Positions 8,217 through 18,381 are shown, numbered from the stretch's first letter. The stretch is 64,000 nucleotides of DNA from CBDAQD01 sp965275905 (GCA_965275905.1 CBDHYJ010000074.1:1-64000); one strand, 5' to 3'. The notes: generated by a model not told the origin, from the sequence alone. Numbers and translations are program-made.

Positions 8217-10130
8217 ATGGATATTGGACTGACGACACTGCAGGAAGACGACATCGCCAAGCACACTCCGCTTGTCCAGTCGATGCTTCAGCGTACAAAC
8301 GTCATTGTGCCGGACGATGACGGCCGATCAGCAGTTGAGCTGGCCGGCACTCGGCGCCGGTTCGTTCGCACGGTCTCGACCGGCGCGAGCCAGCGAACAG
8401 CCGAGGTGCGGATGATGGATCGGATTTCCTCCATTACGCCCGACGATTCCATGATGTCGATCGCGCAGCACGGCCTTGCCTATCGTCTTCGCCGGGGCCT
8501 CGCCGTCGGCATGGCGGTGGCGGACATCTTTGCCAGCCAGACTGATCTCGAGGCCATGACTGACGAGAACAGGTCATCACCACTGACCGGTGACCGGGCC
8601 ACGCAGTACCACAAGTTGCTGGGGGCGGCTGCGTTTGTCGCGCTGTTCACCGCGGGCAGCTACCTGCTCCAGAACATTGAGGTCGCAGCGGAACCGACAG
8701 CGGATATCGACGATCCGGAGTTTGCATTCGAGACGACCCAGGACTGCTACAAGGCGTTTCTCTACGGTCTCGACAAGACTCTCGATGGAGCGCCCGATGA
8801 CGAGCAGATGCTCGCGCGCGCCAAGGCGTTCGTTCGCGCCAGCCTCGAAGGACTGCTCACACGCCGCGCGCGCTTCGACCAACTGGCCGTCTTCGAACAG
8901 ACGCATATCAGGCTCGACAGCGACGACTTCTCTCTGAACGGCTTTGACATCGAGGAGCGCGGCAGGCGCAAGCCTCTCGTGATGACGTTCAAGAAGCCGA
9001 ACGAGCTTATCGGCAACCACATCGCCAAATATCAGGCGATCAAGGCCGCAAAAATGCTCATGGCCTACGACTTTGACCGTCAACTGAACCCGTTCGTGGA
9101 ACTGGGCGGTTTTCTCTTTACGTTTATCGGCGACGGGTATCCCGGCACCGGCAAGACGACCCTGATCCAGATGGTGGCCGGCCTCATCAACGACTACTGC
9201 CAGATGGCGGGCTACACATTCCACTACGAGAACTTCGGTGTCGATCAGATCAGCTCCTACCAGGGCAAGTCAGGTCAGAACTGCAAGCAGTTCATTTCGA
9301 ACGTCATGGATCCCCGGGTGATCGGCTTCGGCACAATCGACGATATCGACCAGGTCGCCGCGAAACGCAGCGATGACCGCGCGTCCGCCGGCCAGCAGGA
9401 GGTCACGGGCGTGCTTATGGAGAGTTTCTCAGGCGCCAATACGGTGATCCGCGGAAACTGCTGCTTCGGGATGTTCTCCAACTATCCCGAAAACGTCGAT
9501 GACGCCCTGCGCCAGCGCGCTGGCGCGCGATGGCAGGTGGACGGACCGCAGACCGAGGAGGATTACATCGACATCTTCGCATTGTTGGCCGGCAAGAATC
9601 ACAGCATTCCCCTGGGCGACCACGAGCTTTACGCGACGCAGCAGATCCAGAAGGCCGTCAGTACCGCTTATGAAGAGTACAACGAGCCTCAGGAGGACGG
9701 CCTGAAGAAGGTATTCGATCGCTTCGTGGGTCAGGACGGAAAACCCGATACCCTCGAAGAAATCGGCCGCTATCTGCACGCCATCAAGGAAGCGGAACCG
9801 CGGTTTACCGGCCGCGCCATCAAGAACATCACCGACGCCGCGAAGATGCGGGCCATGGACATCGAATTGCCCGACGAATGGTTCGAGGACCCGGCAACAT
9901 TCATCCAGCAGGACTATGACACCAAGCTTTCCATGGTGTCCGAACTGCGCGGCCCCATCACGCTCGACATGATCATCCAGGAGATCAACCGCTACGCGGA
10001 TTCCGAATTCCGCTATACCGACAAGTCCGATGCCGTGGCGGTTGAGAATATCGTCCGCGATCAGCGCGTTAGGGAGCGTGCCGCGTCAGAAATCACGTCG
10101 TTGAAGGACAAGGGGCAATGGAACGTCTGA
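8217..10130 (+). CDS. AAA+ ATPase, third gene of the AAA+/DUF2333 unit
   Basis: A 637-residue protein. The ATG at 8217 is chosen over the GTG at 8211 because GAGG ends 5 bases before it. The N-terminal 280 residues are unlike common AAA proteins and include a hydrophobic stretch near residues 137-154 (LLGAAAFVALFTAGSYLL) that could be a buried or membrane helix. The ATPase core has Walker A GDGYPGTGKTT (about 305-315), Walker B VIGFGTIDDID (about 368-378), a sensor-1-like Asn in MFSNYPENVD, and an arginine-rich finger region LRQRAGARW. A C-terminal helical domain follows. It probably drives remodelling of partners encoded beside it. The stop overlaps the next ATG by 13 bases. Confidence 0.9.
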   Translation: MDIGLTTLQEDDIAKHTPLVQSMLQRTNVIVPDDDGRSAVELAGTRRRFVRTVSTGASQRTAEVRMMDRISSITPDDSMMSIAQHGLAYRLRRGLAVGMAVADIFASQTDLEAMTDENRSSPLTGDRATQYHKLLGAAAFVALFTAGSYLLQNIEVAAEPTADIDDPEFAFETTQDCYKAFLYGLDKTLDGAPDDEQMLARAKAFVRASLEGLLTRRARFDQLAVFEQTHIRLDSDDFSLNGFDIEERGRRKPLVMTFKKPNELIGNHIAKYQAIKAAKMLMAYDFDRQLNPFVELGGFLFTFIGDGYPGTGKTTLIQMVAGLINDYCQMAGYTFHYENFGVDQISSYQGKSGQNCKQFISNVMDPRVIGFGTIDDIDQVAAKRSDDRASAGQQEVTGVLMESFSGANTVIRGNCCFGMFSNYPENVDDALRQRAGARWQVDGPQTEEDYIDIFALLAGKNHSIPLGDHELYATQQIQKAVSTAYEEYNEPQEDGLKKVFDRFVGQDGKPDTLEEIGRYLHAIKEAEPRFTGRAIKNITDAAKMRAMDIELPDEWFEDPATFIQQDYDTKLSMVSELRGPITLDMIIQEINRYADSEFRYTDKSDAVAVENIVRDQRVRERAASEITSLKDKGQWNV

Positions 10131-11401
10131 TTGACAACAATCTGTTCCATGGCGGTCTTTACGACGTCACGCAGCCGCATCTGGTGGAACGCTACAACCG
10201 TGCACTTGCGGCGCTGGGCATTCCGCAAACGTCTCTGTCCTCATTCTCGATTGACGCTACGGGATACTCGCCCGAAATCGCCGAGGAACTTGGTGACGAG
10301 CACTACCTGGATCCCAATCAGGTCAATCGCCGCTTCATCATCCTTTCCCCGGCCCAGGCGAACCTGCCGGTCGTCCATGCCAGTTTTTCGTCGACCACCG
10401 ATGTGATGCACGAATTCTTCCAGGCCAACGCCCGGCAGCTTCAGGCGATAACCCTTAAAGACGTCCTGTTCGGTGAAATCGATGACGATGTCTTCCGGGT
10501 CGACAATCTGCAGGACGTGATTTCGGTAAAACGCGCCGAGTTCCAGATTAGGACCGGCGACGGGATGATCAGCAAGGCCGGACACCTGGTCAGCCTTATC
10601 GACCGGTTCGAGACCGAGCCCGACAGCTGGCGGGACAATGACCTCCTGACAGACCTGATCGACCACGCAAAGACCTGCGGCGATGTGCGCAAGACGGACT
10701 TCGTCCCCCGGCACGTGCGATTCACGCATGACTCATTCTGGACGCGCCATTTCAATGGCCTCTATGTGTTTCACGAAGACGGCGGGGCAATCGTCGTTGG
10801 CCGGGACGGAAAGACGGGCGACATCGAGGATGCGGGACCGCTGAAACGCTACATCTCTCTCAGTTCTCCGCGCACGGTCTATAAGTTCCTCTGGGACTCG
10901 GGCCGGATCGAGGCGCTCAATCGGACCTGGCTCGCGCGTTCCGGCCTCATTGACCGTCGCCTGGAGCAATATGTCCGTCGCGCGATAACGCTGACCGACC
11001 CCGATCAGGAGCTGGTTTATCTGGACCCGCTCTGGGTCAAGAACTGGATTCACAAGAATCTGGATGACCTGTCGGACGACGGAATATTTCCGTTTCTCAC
11101 CAAGCTGCAGAGGTTCACGGCGAACGGCCGGGAGAGCGATCTCGGCAACACACCGGCGGATCTGAGATTCCTTGCGATCAGGGCGAAACCGGGCCATCCC
11201 CAACGTGTCTTGATCAACCGGCTGATTTCGGAATATGTCCCGTTCGACAACATCGTCCGATTCATGGTGAACAAGGAAGCGTTCTACGAGGACTATCGGA
11301 CATTCAACGACAATTACCGTGACTATGTCGTGCATTCGATCATGTCCACCTACGTGCCGGACAAGAGCGCCTTCTGGGAGCTCCACTTTGATCAGGAGTA
11401 A
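10118..11401 (+). CDS. unknown protein (possibly DUF6638), fourth gene of the AAA+/DUF2333 unit
   Basis: A 427-residue soluble protein without signal peptide or membrane helices. Sections such as VRFTHDSFWTRHFNGLYVFHEDGGAIVVGRDG look like a compact beta domain and the rest is mostly helical. From memory it resembles the family databases call DUF6638, which has no known function; I could not confirm this. It overlaps the ATPase gene by 13 bases and is followed 5 bases later by the DUF2333 gene. It is therefore translationally linked on both sides and likely part of one complex. Confidence 0.8.
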   Translation: MERLIDNNLFHGGLYDVTQPHLVERYNRALAALGIPQTSLSSFSIDATGYSPEIAEELGDEHYLDPNQVNRRFIILSPAQANLPVVHASFSSTTDVMHEFFQANARQLQAITLKDVLFGEIDDDVFRVDNLQDVISVKRAEFQIRTGDGMISKAGHLVSLIDRFETEPDSWRDNDLLTDLIDHAKTCGDVRKTDFVPRHVRFTHDSFWTRHFNGLYVFHEDGGAIVVGRDGKTGDIEDAGPLKRYISLSSPRTVYKFLWDSGRIEALNRTWLARSGLIDRRLEQYVRRAITLTDPDQELVYLDPLWVKNWIHKNLDDLSDDGIFPFLTKLQRFTANGRESDLGNTPADLRFLAIRAKPGHPQRVLINRLISEYVPFDNIVRFMVNKEAFYEDYRTFNDNYRDYVVHSIMSTYVPDKSAFWELHFDQE

Positions 11402-11406
11402 GACTA

Positions 11407-12543
11407 TTGCTTGATCCATTGTTTGAATGGCTTGGAGGCCTTTCCCGAACCATCGTGGCGTGGCTGGCCCGGCTCTGGAGTCTCATAACCTACCCGTTTC
11501 GGGCGACGGTCGCCTTCTACAGGAAGTCCGGCTGGATTGTACGCGGCGTCCTGATGGTCCTGATCATTCCATTCGTGTTCGGGTATGCGCATTTCATATG
11601 GAATGCGCTCTGGATCCGCGGTTACGACATCGACTATCCCAAGCAGTACAACTTTGCCCAACGCATGCATGCCGCCGGAGAACAGGTCTCCGCGGAGGGC
11701 GGCAATTCAACAACAAAGACGTGCGGCAAGTCCGCCATCGTCGAAGTCACCGCCGACCTGATCGATTTCAACGTCAACCGCAACCTCTGGATGTCCAGCA
11801 ATCCGCTCTACAAGGCCGGCTTCTTCTGGACAATGTCCTGGAGCCAGACGTGGTTCCTGGACAACAAGGCCGCATTCCAGCGCGGCGTGCACCAGGCCGC
11901 CTCACGGACGGCAATAGAACTCGCAGATGCGCTCGGCCGGGTGCGCGGCACCTCAAAGATCGACCAGGACCTGAGGGTGGCGAAGGGCAACATCCAGTTC
12001 GACCAGTACACCTGGTACTTCAACCCGTTTGACCGCCAGCCATTCGGTCCGACGACGGCGTCTCCGACCTACTATCGAAGCGCAATTAGCGACCTTCAGA
12101 AGTACAACGCCCGGCTTCAGAACTGTGATGCCACGTTCGATGCCCGCGCCGACAATCTGCTGCAGTTCCTCGACCGGATCGCGAAAGACATCGGTTCGCA
12201 GTCGGCGGTGATCAAGGAGCGTGCCGAACAGTACAACTCCGGCTGGTTCGACACCCGCGCCGACGACATTTTCATGGTCGCCAAGGGGCAGCTATACGCC
12301 TACTACGGCATCGTCAAAGCCACCCGCGCCGATTTCAGAGAGGTCATCAAGACCCGTGAACTCAGCGACATCTGGGATCGCATGGAGGAACACCTGCGCA
12401 GTGCAATAGCGCTGGACCCGTTCATCATCTCCAACGGAACAGAAGACGGCTGGGCCATGCCAACGCATCTCACAACCATCGGCTTTTACATTCTGCGCGC
12501 GCGATCGAACCTCGTCGAGATCCGCTCGGTCCTGGACCGATAG
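11407..12543 (+). CDS. DUF2333-family membrane-anchored protein, fifth gene of the AAA+/DUF2333 unit
   Basis: A 378-residue protein starting with TTG at 11407; the AGGAG at 11394-11398 is 8 bases upstream and no ATG alternative fits. A cytoplasmic amphipathic N-terminus (WLARLWSLITYPFRATV) is followed by one membrane helix at about residues 44-66. A large domain that should face the periplasm then contains the family stretch FFWTMSWSQTWFLDNKAAFQRG. DUF2333 has no established function. Here it would tie the cytoplasmic ATPase complex to the inner membrane. The next gene starts 51 bases later and belongs to a different kind of enzyme. Confidence 0.85.
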   Translation: MLDPLFEWLGGLSRTIVAWLARLWSLITYPFRATVAFYRKSGWIVRGVLMVLIIPFVFGYAHFIWNALWIRGYDIDYPKQYNFAQRMHAAGEQVSAEGGNSTTKTCGKSAIVEVTADLIDFNVNRNLWMSSNPLYKAGFFWTMSWSQTWFLDNKAAFQRGVHQAASRTAIELADALGRVRGTSKIDQDLRVAKGNIQFDQYTWYFNPFDRQPFGPTTASPTYYRSAISDLQKYNARLQNCDATFDARADNLLQFLDRIAKDIGSQSAVIKERAEQYNSGWFDTRADDIFMVAKGQLYAYYGIVKATRADFREVIKTRELSDIWDRMEEHLRSAIALDPFIISNGTEDGWAMPTHLTTIGFYILRARSNLVEIRSVLDR

Positions 12544-12594
12544 CGCAGCGGCCGTATTCCAAGCACTCCATGTAAACAGACAGGATCCGGGGCA

Positions 12595-14187
12595 ATGCTG
12601 AACACCACGCGCGCCTACAATGGCATGGTCGTGGCACCGCACCATCTCGCGGCTCAGGCAGGCGTACGGGTCCTGCGCAATGGCGGCAACGCGATCGAGG
12701 CGATGGTGGCCGCTGCGAGCACGATTGCTGTCGTCTATCCGCATATGAACGGTCTGGGCGGCGACAATTTCTGGCTGATTCAGTCGCCGGGTCAGGATCC
12801 CGTCGGCATCGACGCGTGCGGAGCTGCGGCCGGTCAGGCCGACATCGCCTTTTACAAATCCCGCGGCAAGACGGAGATACCAGGCCGAGGGCCGCTCTCT
12901 GCCCTCACCGTTGCCGGCGCGGTGTCGGGCTGGCAGAAGGCGTTATCGATCAGCGCAAATGAATGGGGCGGACGCCTCACTCCCGCGCATCTCCTGGAAG
13001 ATGCCATCCATCTGGCCCAAAACGGAGTGCCGGTCACCAAGACGCTCGCCGCCAACACGGAAGACAAACTTGCCGAGCTGAAAGACCAACCTGGATTCTC
13101 CTCCAGTTTTCTGGAGAACGGAAAGCCACGCAGAGAAGGAGCCCGACACCGGCAACCCGCTCTGGCGGAAACACTGTCCGCTCTGGCCGAGACCGGGCTG
13201 GACACCTTCTACAGGGGACGCGTCGCCCGATCCATCGCTGCAGACCTGGAGCGCGTCGGCAGTCCGATCAGACGCTCGGACCTCGAGCATCACGACGCGC
13301 TTGTCGTTGATCCCCTCTCCCTCGACGTCGCCGGTCACCGCGTTTTCAATATGCCGCCGCCGACGCAAGGCCTGGCGTCGCTCATGATGCTCGGAGTGTT
13401 CGCAAGGCTGGGCGTTGAGCAGGCCGAAGGGTTCGACTACATTCACAGCCTCGTGGAGGCGACGAAACAGTCCTTCAAGGTGCGTGACCGCTACCTTACG
13501 GATCCCGCATACATGATCGTGGATCCCGCTTCGTTTCTTGTTCCCGATCATCTGGAGAAGCTCGCTGACGCCGTCGACCCTACGACCGCCCTCCCGTGGC
13601 CGGAGGCAGAGCCCGGTGGCGACACGGTCTGGCTCGGAGCGATCGACTCACAAGGCCGCGCGGTAAGCTTCATTCAGAGCATCTATTGGGAATTCGGGTC
13701 CGGCGTTGTGCTGCCCGAGACCGGCATCACCTGGCAAAATCGGGGAACAAGCTTCCGTCTCGACCCTGAGCATCACAATCACCTTGTGCCTCATCGGCGC
13801 CCCGCGCATACAATCCAGCCCGCGCTGGCGCAGTTGTCGGACGGGCGAACCATGGTCTACGGAACCATGGGCGGCGAAGGACAGCCGCAGACACAGGCCA
13901 TGATCTTCAGCCGCTACGCCATGTTCGGACAAGATATCCAGAGTGCGATCAACGCGCCGCGCTGGTTACTGGGGCGCACCTGGGGTGCAGAGAAGACCAA
14001 TCTCCGCATCGAAAACCGATTTCCCGGAGAGACACTCGACTGGCTCCGCACGGCAGGACATGACGTCGAGGTGACCGGACCTTATGAAGAGATCATGGGC
14101 CATGCGGGGGCTATTGTTCATCACCCCGACGGCTTGATTGAAGGCGCGGCCGATCCGAGAAGCGATGGTGCGGCTGCGGCCATCTAG
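12595..14187 (+). CDS. gamma-glutamyltransferase family protein
   Basis: An Ntn hydrolase of the gamma-glutamyltranspeptidase family, 530 residues. Members cleave gamma-glutamyl bonds (glutathione and conjugates) and mature by self-cleavage before a catalytic Thr. Here that site is most likely the Thr in GGDTVWLGAID near residue 344. The N-terminal MVVAPHHLAAQAG and LRNGGNAIEAMVAAA, and the glycine-rich MGGEGQPQTQ near the end, are family signatures. No signal peptide is visible, so this is a cytoplasmic YwrD-like type rather than the exported Ggt. It shares the strand of the AAA+ unit but not an obvious function. It ends 7 bases from the convergent DUF1653 gene. Confidence 0.88.
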   Translation: MLNTTRAYNGMVVAPHHLAAQAGVRVLRNGGNAIEAMVAAASTIAVVYPHMNGLGGDNFWLIQSPGQDPVGIDACGAAAGQADIAFYKSRGKTEIPGRGPLSALTVAGAVSGWQKALSISANEWGGRLTPAHLLEDAIHLAQNGVPVTKTLAANTEDKLAELKDQPGFSSSFLENGKPRREGARHRQPALAETLSALAETGLDTFYRGRVARSIAADLERVGSPIRRSDLEHHDALVVDPLSLDVAGHRVFNMPPPTQGLASLMMLGVFARLGVEQAEGFDYIHSLVEATKQSFKVRDRYLTDPAYMIVDPASFLVPDHLEKLADAVDPTTALPWPEAEPGGDTVWLGAIDSQGRAVSFIQSIYWEFGSGVVLPETGITWQNRGTSFRLDPEHHNHLVPHRRPAHTIQPALAQLSDGRTMVYGTMGGEGQPQTQAMIFSRYAMFGQDIQSAINAPRWLLGRTWGAEKTNLRIENRFPGETLDWLRTAGHDVEVTGPYEEIMGHAGAIVHHPDGLIEGAADPRSDGAAAAI

Positions 14188-14194
14188 GTTTTTA

Positions 14195-14401
14195 TCAGGC
14201 TTCGATCGGAGTGAACCGTTTCTGGCGAACGCCTTCAATGACGACATCCTCGAAAAACATGTCCTTGGGCCTGGCCCAGATCTTCGCCTCGTCGCTCAAG
14301 TCCTGATAGATCACGAGCGGCTCATGGGTCTCGGAGTGTCGCGCCTCCGCGATGATCCGGTAGGTGTTTCCCTTGTAGTGACGGTAAGCGGTCCCGATCA
14401 T
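14195..14401 (-). CDS. DUF1653 small protein
   Basis: A 68-residue protein matching the DUF1653 pattern: YRHYKGNTY near the start, then ARHSETHEPLVIYQ and WARPKDMFFE. The family is widespread, compact and probably beta-rich, and its function is unknown. An AGGGG ribosome-binding site precedes the ATG. It is convergent with the gamma-glutamyltransferase gene and lies 121 bases downstream of the chemoreceptor gene on the same strand. Confidence 0.85.
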   Translation of the reverse strand: MIGTAYRHYKGNTYRIIAEARHSETHEPLVIYQDLSDEAKIWARPKDMFFEDVVIEGVRQKRFTPIEA

Positions 14402-14522
14402 CCCCTGTCCTCATGGCTCCATGTAATTCCGATATTCCGGAATTCTGCACAACCGAACGGCTTCGCCAAGACCTGTCACAGGTCTTCGGCGCAATCAGGC
14501 ATGAAAACAAGGCCCTGCCAGA

Positions 14523-16592
14523 TCAGGCTGCGGCAACGGCCTTGAGAAAGTCGTCAATCTCGCTACGCAGCCGCTGGGCCTGTGCAGAAACGTCAGTCGA
14601 CGTCACACGAACCTGGTTTGCCGCTTGCAGCGTCTCGCCCACGGCGGCACTCACCACCGACATGTTCGAAGCGGCATCACCCGTACTGTCTGCCGCCTTC
14701 TGGACATTGCCACTGATTTCCTGAGTGGCAGCGCCTTGCTCCTCGACCGCGGCGGCGATTGCGTTTGTGTATTCGCTCACCTCTCTCATCGTGCTGCTGA
14801 TTGCGGCAATGGCATCGACAGCATCTGTAGTCGACGCCTGGATATCGGAGATCTGCTGGGCTATCTCGGTCGTCGCTTCCGCAGTCTGGCTGGCGAGTGT
14901 CTTGACTTCCGAGGCCACAACGGCAAACCCCTTGCCCATCTCGCCCGCGCGAGCAGACTCGATCGTTGCATTCAGTGCCAACAGGTTGGTCTGTTCAGCG
15001 ATGTCCTCGATCATCGAAACCACGTCACCGATCTTGCCGACCGCCGACGCAAGCGATCCCACCTTCTCGTTCGTTTCATCGGTGACATCCGACGCCTTCG
15101 CTACGACACTTGTCGTCTGCGTAACCTGATGTCCAATCTCCTGGATCGAAGCTGTGAGTTCCTCCGCAGCGGCTGCAACGTTCTGTACATTGGCCGAAGC
15201 ATTTGCGGATGCCTCAGAAGCGCCGTTCGTCTTCTTCGACGTATTGTCGGCAGCCCCGGTAAGAGTGTTCGCACAGTCCTCCATCTGATCGGTATTGGCC
15301 GATACCGCGCCCAATACTTCCGAAACAGCACCTTCGAAATTCGTGATCAGTTCCTCGACCCGGCTCTGGCGTTCCGCATTGGCGCGCGCATCATTTTCGG
15401 CTGCTTCCGCGAGACGCCGCCGTTCGGTGGCATTGTCCCGGAACACCACAACAGCCTTGGTCATATCTCCGATTTCGTCGCCCCGCTCGGCGCCTTCGAG
15501 ACCGACATCAAGATTGCCGTCGGCCAATTCTCTCATGTCGCCTTCAAGCGAATTGATCGGACGAACGATTGAACGCGTGACCGCCAGCATGACGATCAGG
15601 ACGAGCAGACCGACAGCCAGTGCGATCACCCCGTCGAGGTAGAACGTAAACGACGCTGAAGACGCCTTGGATTTCGCCAATTTCAGCAGGTCGCCGGCTA
15701 TACGATCTTCGACCACCTTGAGATTGTCGATACGCGCCGTGCTCTTCTGAAACCACTCAGGCCCCGTCACCCCTTCGAGTGAACCGCCGAACACGCTCGC
15801 GTATCCAACTTTGCGCAAGCGCTGCACCTCATCTTCAACCGGACCTGAAGTCTGCTCAGCCAGAAATGCACTTTGATCAGGCGAAGCGTACGACTTGAAC
15901 ATATTGAAGAACGTGTTCTGGGCGGCACCAAGGCTGACGAATTTCTGATAAACACTGTCCGAAAATTCACCGCGGCCAAATCCATTCGCGCCCATAGCGC
16001 GCTCGATCCCCGCGCGCTCCTTTCCCTGGAGGATCGCCATATAGGCCACCACCTCGCCGAAGATCTCGCCGTCCTTGGCGACATGTTTCATGGTCTCGAC
16101 GGCCGACAGCAGTTTCGCAATAAGCGGCGTGTAGTACTTCGCCATCTTTCCGACCGGAATCTCATGGGCGTCAACCTGTGCCCGCACCGCCTGCAACCCA
16201 CTGAGCTGCTCACCAGCTTCGCTGATTTTCCCGGCGAGAGCGGCGTATTCCTTCTGGTTGCCTATTTCAGCAAACGCTTCGTTCAGCGTCTTGAGCGCCT
16301 TGTCGGATTCTAGGCGTTGCTGCGGCAATGCATCCGCGAACTTACTTCCCTTGGATCCAATGAAGCCAGCCGACGTGCCCCGCTCTTTCTGCAGTTCGTG
16401 AACCAGAGAACTGATTTTGGGGGCGAGTTCCGCAACGACCGCAACGGTTCTACTTCGATCCGCCGTGTCTTTCAGTTCAATCAGGAGGACCGCGACGAAG
16501 CCAAGCATCGCGACGAGCGGAAGCGTGCTCGCGAGAAGAACTTTCGATCGTATTCTCCAGTTCGATAGATTTAGTGAAGCGCCAAGTCTCAT
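14523..16592 (-). CDS. methyl-accepting chemotaxis protein with NIT sensor domain
   Basis: A 689-residue chemoreceptor. The start at 16592 has GGAG 7 bases upstream; an ATG at 16628 would add 12 residues without a comparable site. Order of parts: TM1 about 18-39; a NIT (nitrate/nitrite-sensing type) periplasmic domain about 50-310 with the HELQKERGTSAGFIGSKG signature; TM2 about 318-339; a HAMP segment about 340-395; and a cytoplasmic signalling hairpin with EQTNLLALNATIESARAGE and KGFAVVASEVKTLA. It would signal to CheA/CheW. No che genes are present in the window, so it is an orphan receptor. The ligand is inferred from the NIT fold only. Confidence 0.92.
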   Translation of the reverse strand: MRLGASLNLSNWRIRSKVLLASTLPLVAMLGFVAVLLIELKDTADRSRTVAVVAELAPKISSLVHELQKERGTSAGFIGSKGSKFADALPQQRLESDKALKTLNEAFAEIGNQKEYAALAGKISEAGEQLSGLQAVRAQVDAHEIPVGKMAKYYTPLIAKLLSAVETMKHVAKDGEIFGEVVAYMAILQGKERAGIERAMGANGFGRGEFSDSVYQKFVSLGAAQNTFFNMFKSYASPDQSAFLAEQTSGPVEDEVQRLRKVGYASVFGGSLEGVTGPEWFQKSTARIDNLKVVEDRIAGDLLKLAKSKASSASFTFYLDGVIALAVGLLVLIVMLAVTRSIVRPINSLEGDMRELADGNLDVGLEGAERGDEIGDMTKAVVVFRDNATERRRLAEAAENDARANAERQSRVEELITNFEGAVSEVLGAVSANTDQMEDCANTLTGAADNTSKKTNGASEASANASANVQNVAAAAEELTASIQEIGHQVTQTTSVVAKASDVTDETNEKVGSLASAVGKIGDVVSMIEDIAEQTNLLALNATIESARAGEMGKGFAVVASEVKTLASQTAEATTEIAQQISDIQASTTDAVDAIAAISSTMREVSEYTNAIAAAVEEQGAATQEISGNVQKAADSTGDAASNMSVVSAAVGETLQAANQVRVTSTDVSAQAQRLRSEIDDFLKAVAAA

Positions 16593-16628
16593 TGATATTC
16601 TCCAGCCTCGCCGTCCGCAGCAAAGCAA

Positions 16629-16941
16629 AAATCCGGACGAACATGGTTAATCTTCGACGATTCCCATTACTGGCCGGTTAACAGTACTTATGAACATATT
16701 TGCAATACTTAGCAGTCCATAAGGTTTTAGATATACCCCTCTGAATCCTGCGTCGGTGTCGGATACAGTGTCTGCGTCGGGAGAATGAGTTCGGCTCACC
16801 GACCGGAACGTGACTTACGGCGTGGCAACAAATCTCCTTTTGCGACGTCTGCCTGTTGGCTCAAATCTACCCAGGTCTGATAGTGTGGAAGTCCAAACTG
16901 GGGAAGGCCACCACTCGTTCGTATTCACGCGGGAAAATGGA
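16629..16941. promoter_or_regulatory. divergent intergenic region (chemoreceptor / enoyl-CoA hydratase)
   Basis: A 313-base non-coding stretch between two divergent genes, notably AT-rich at 16660-16740 compared with its surroundings, which suits two back-to-back promoters. I see no strong dyad, no recognisable riboswitch and no convincing small gene here. Confidence 0.4.
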
Positions 16942-17709
16942 ATGACCGACACAATCAGAATTGATGCGCAGGACGGAATACTTCATCTGACGATGAACCG
17001 GCCGGAGAAGAAGAACGCTCTCACCCAGGAGATGTATGGTGCCATGGCGGACGCGATGACAGCCGCCGAAGACGACCTGTCGGTCCGGGCGATCCTGTTT
17101 TCCGGCGCTCAGGGAAACTTCACATCCGGCAACGATCTTCGGGATTTCCAGGCGAACCCGCCGCGCGGTCCGGATGCGCCCGTATTCAGGTTCATTACCG
17201 GCCTTGCGCGCTCGACCGTGCCGATGATCGCCGCCGTCGACGGGTTTGCCATTGGTGTCGGCGCGACAATGCTGCTGCATTGCGACTTGGTCTTCGCAGC
17301 GGAAGATGCCCAACTCCAGATGCCATTCGTAAACCTCGGGCTGGTGCCAGAAGCGGGCTCAAGCTATCTGCTCCCGAAACTTCTGGGCCACGCACGCGCC
17401 GCTGAACTCCTGATGGCGGATACACCGATCAGCGGTCAACGTGCCGTCGAACTGGGGATTGCCAACGCAACCTGTCCTTCCGGCGCAAGTCTTGATACGG
17501 CCATGCGAGCCGCACACAGGATTGCAGCCAAACCTCCGCGCGGCCTGCGGGCAACGAAAGCGCTTCTGAAGAATGATCGCGACAAGGTCCTCGCCCAACT
17601 CGAAAGGGAATCAGAAGAGTTCACGCGGCGGTTGGCATCGGAGGAGTTTGCCGAGGCTGCCATGGCCTTTATGGAAAAGCGAGAACCGGACTTCTCGAAG
17701 ATCTCATGA
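16942..17709 (+). CDS. enoyl-CoA hydratase/isomerase family protein
   Basis: A crotonase-fold enzyme of 255 residues from the ATG at 16942; a longer in-frame start at 16810 adds 44 residues of unlikely composition. The oxyanion-hole pattern is seen in GNFTSGNDLRDF and in VDGFAIGVGATMLLHCD. The first catalytic glutamate position falls in MPFVNLGLVPEAGSSYLLP, where E is retained in the VPEAGSS segment. NRPEKKNAL near the N-terminus is typical. Substrate is unknown; hydratase, isomerase or hydrolase activity are all possible. It stands alone, with a 0.9 kb gap following. Confidence 0.88.
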   Translation: MTDTIRIDAQDGILHLTMNRPEKKNALTQEMYGAMADAMTAAEDDLSVRAILFSGAQGNFTSGNDLRDFQANPPRGPDAPVFRFITGLARSTVPMIAAVDGFAIGVGATMLLHCDLVFAAEDAQLQMPFVNLGLVPEAGSSYLLPKLLGHARAAELLMADTPISGQRAVELGIANATCPSGASLDTAMRAAHRIAAKPPRGLRATKALLKNDRDKVLAQLERESEEFTRRLASEEFAEAAMAFMEKREPDFSKIS

Positions 17710-18381
17710 CGTGGCGTCGGGATATGGCGCAGGCTTCTCCCGGAACGGCCTCACCGTGGACAAATTCACGATAGATATTTGGGCAGAAACTTAGGCGCTT
17801 CTCGATTTCCTCTCCGAGTTGACTGTCTGCAGACCTCTTGCCAACCGGACGAACCGGCTCCGGACGGTCATCGTTGAGCGGATGTCTAATAGGATGAGCT
17901 TCCAAGGGATACGCGTCGGGAAGTGCTGTACAACTGTAGCTGGAAAAATGCCGCATGCTGGTCCGTTGGCGAACCGCCGCCGCCTTGCTAGATTAACACC
18001 AGATTAAATGGTCAGATTTTGTCGACAACGCTGCAGGAATCGAGTTTTCTATGGAAAGGCTTCCGGCATACGGAAAGGCCCCTTCGTCGTCGACAAGACG
18101 CTTGCATGCGTCATGTTTATGGGTAAATAAGTCTCATTGAATGGTTGGTAACCTCCTGACACATTCACTGAGACCATTGCATTGTGGACTGGTTCGGTTT
18201 ATTCCGTTTAGTTATTGGGTCTGTTGAATTTGTGGCATTAATTTTTGCGGATTGAAAAGCCCGGAGACAAGGCGACTGCAGATCTCCCCTGATCTCAGCC
18301 GTTGCATAGCATCGCACCTTGCATCTTCGGGCTGGTGGGCTGACCGAATTCTCCTAGCCAAGTCGTGTCAGCCTGCCGGGT

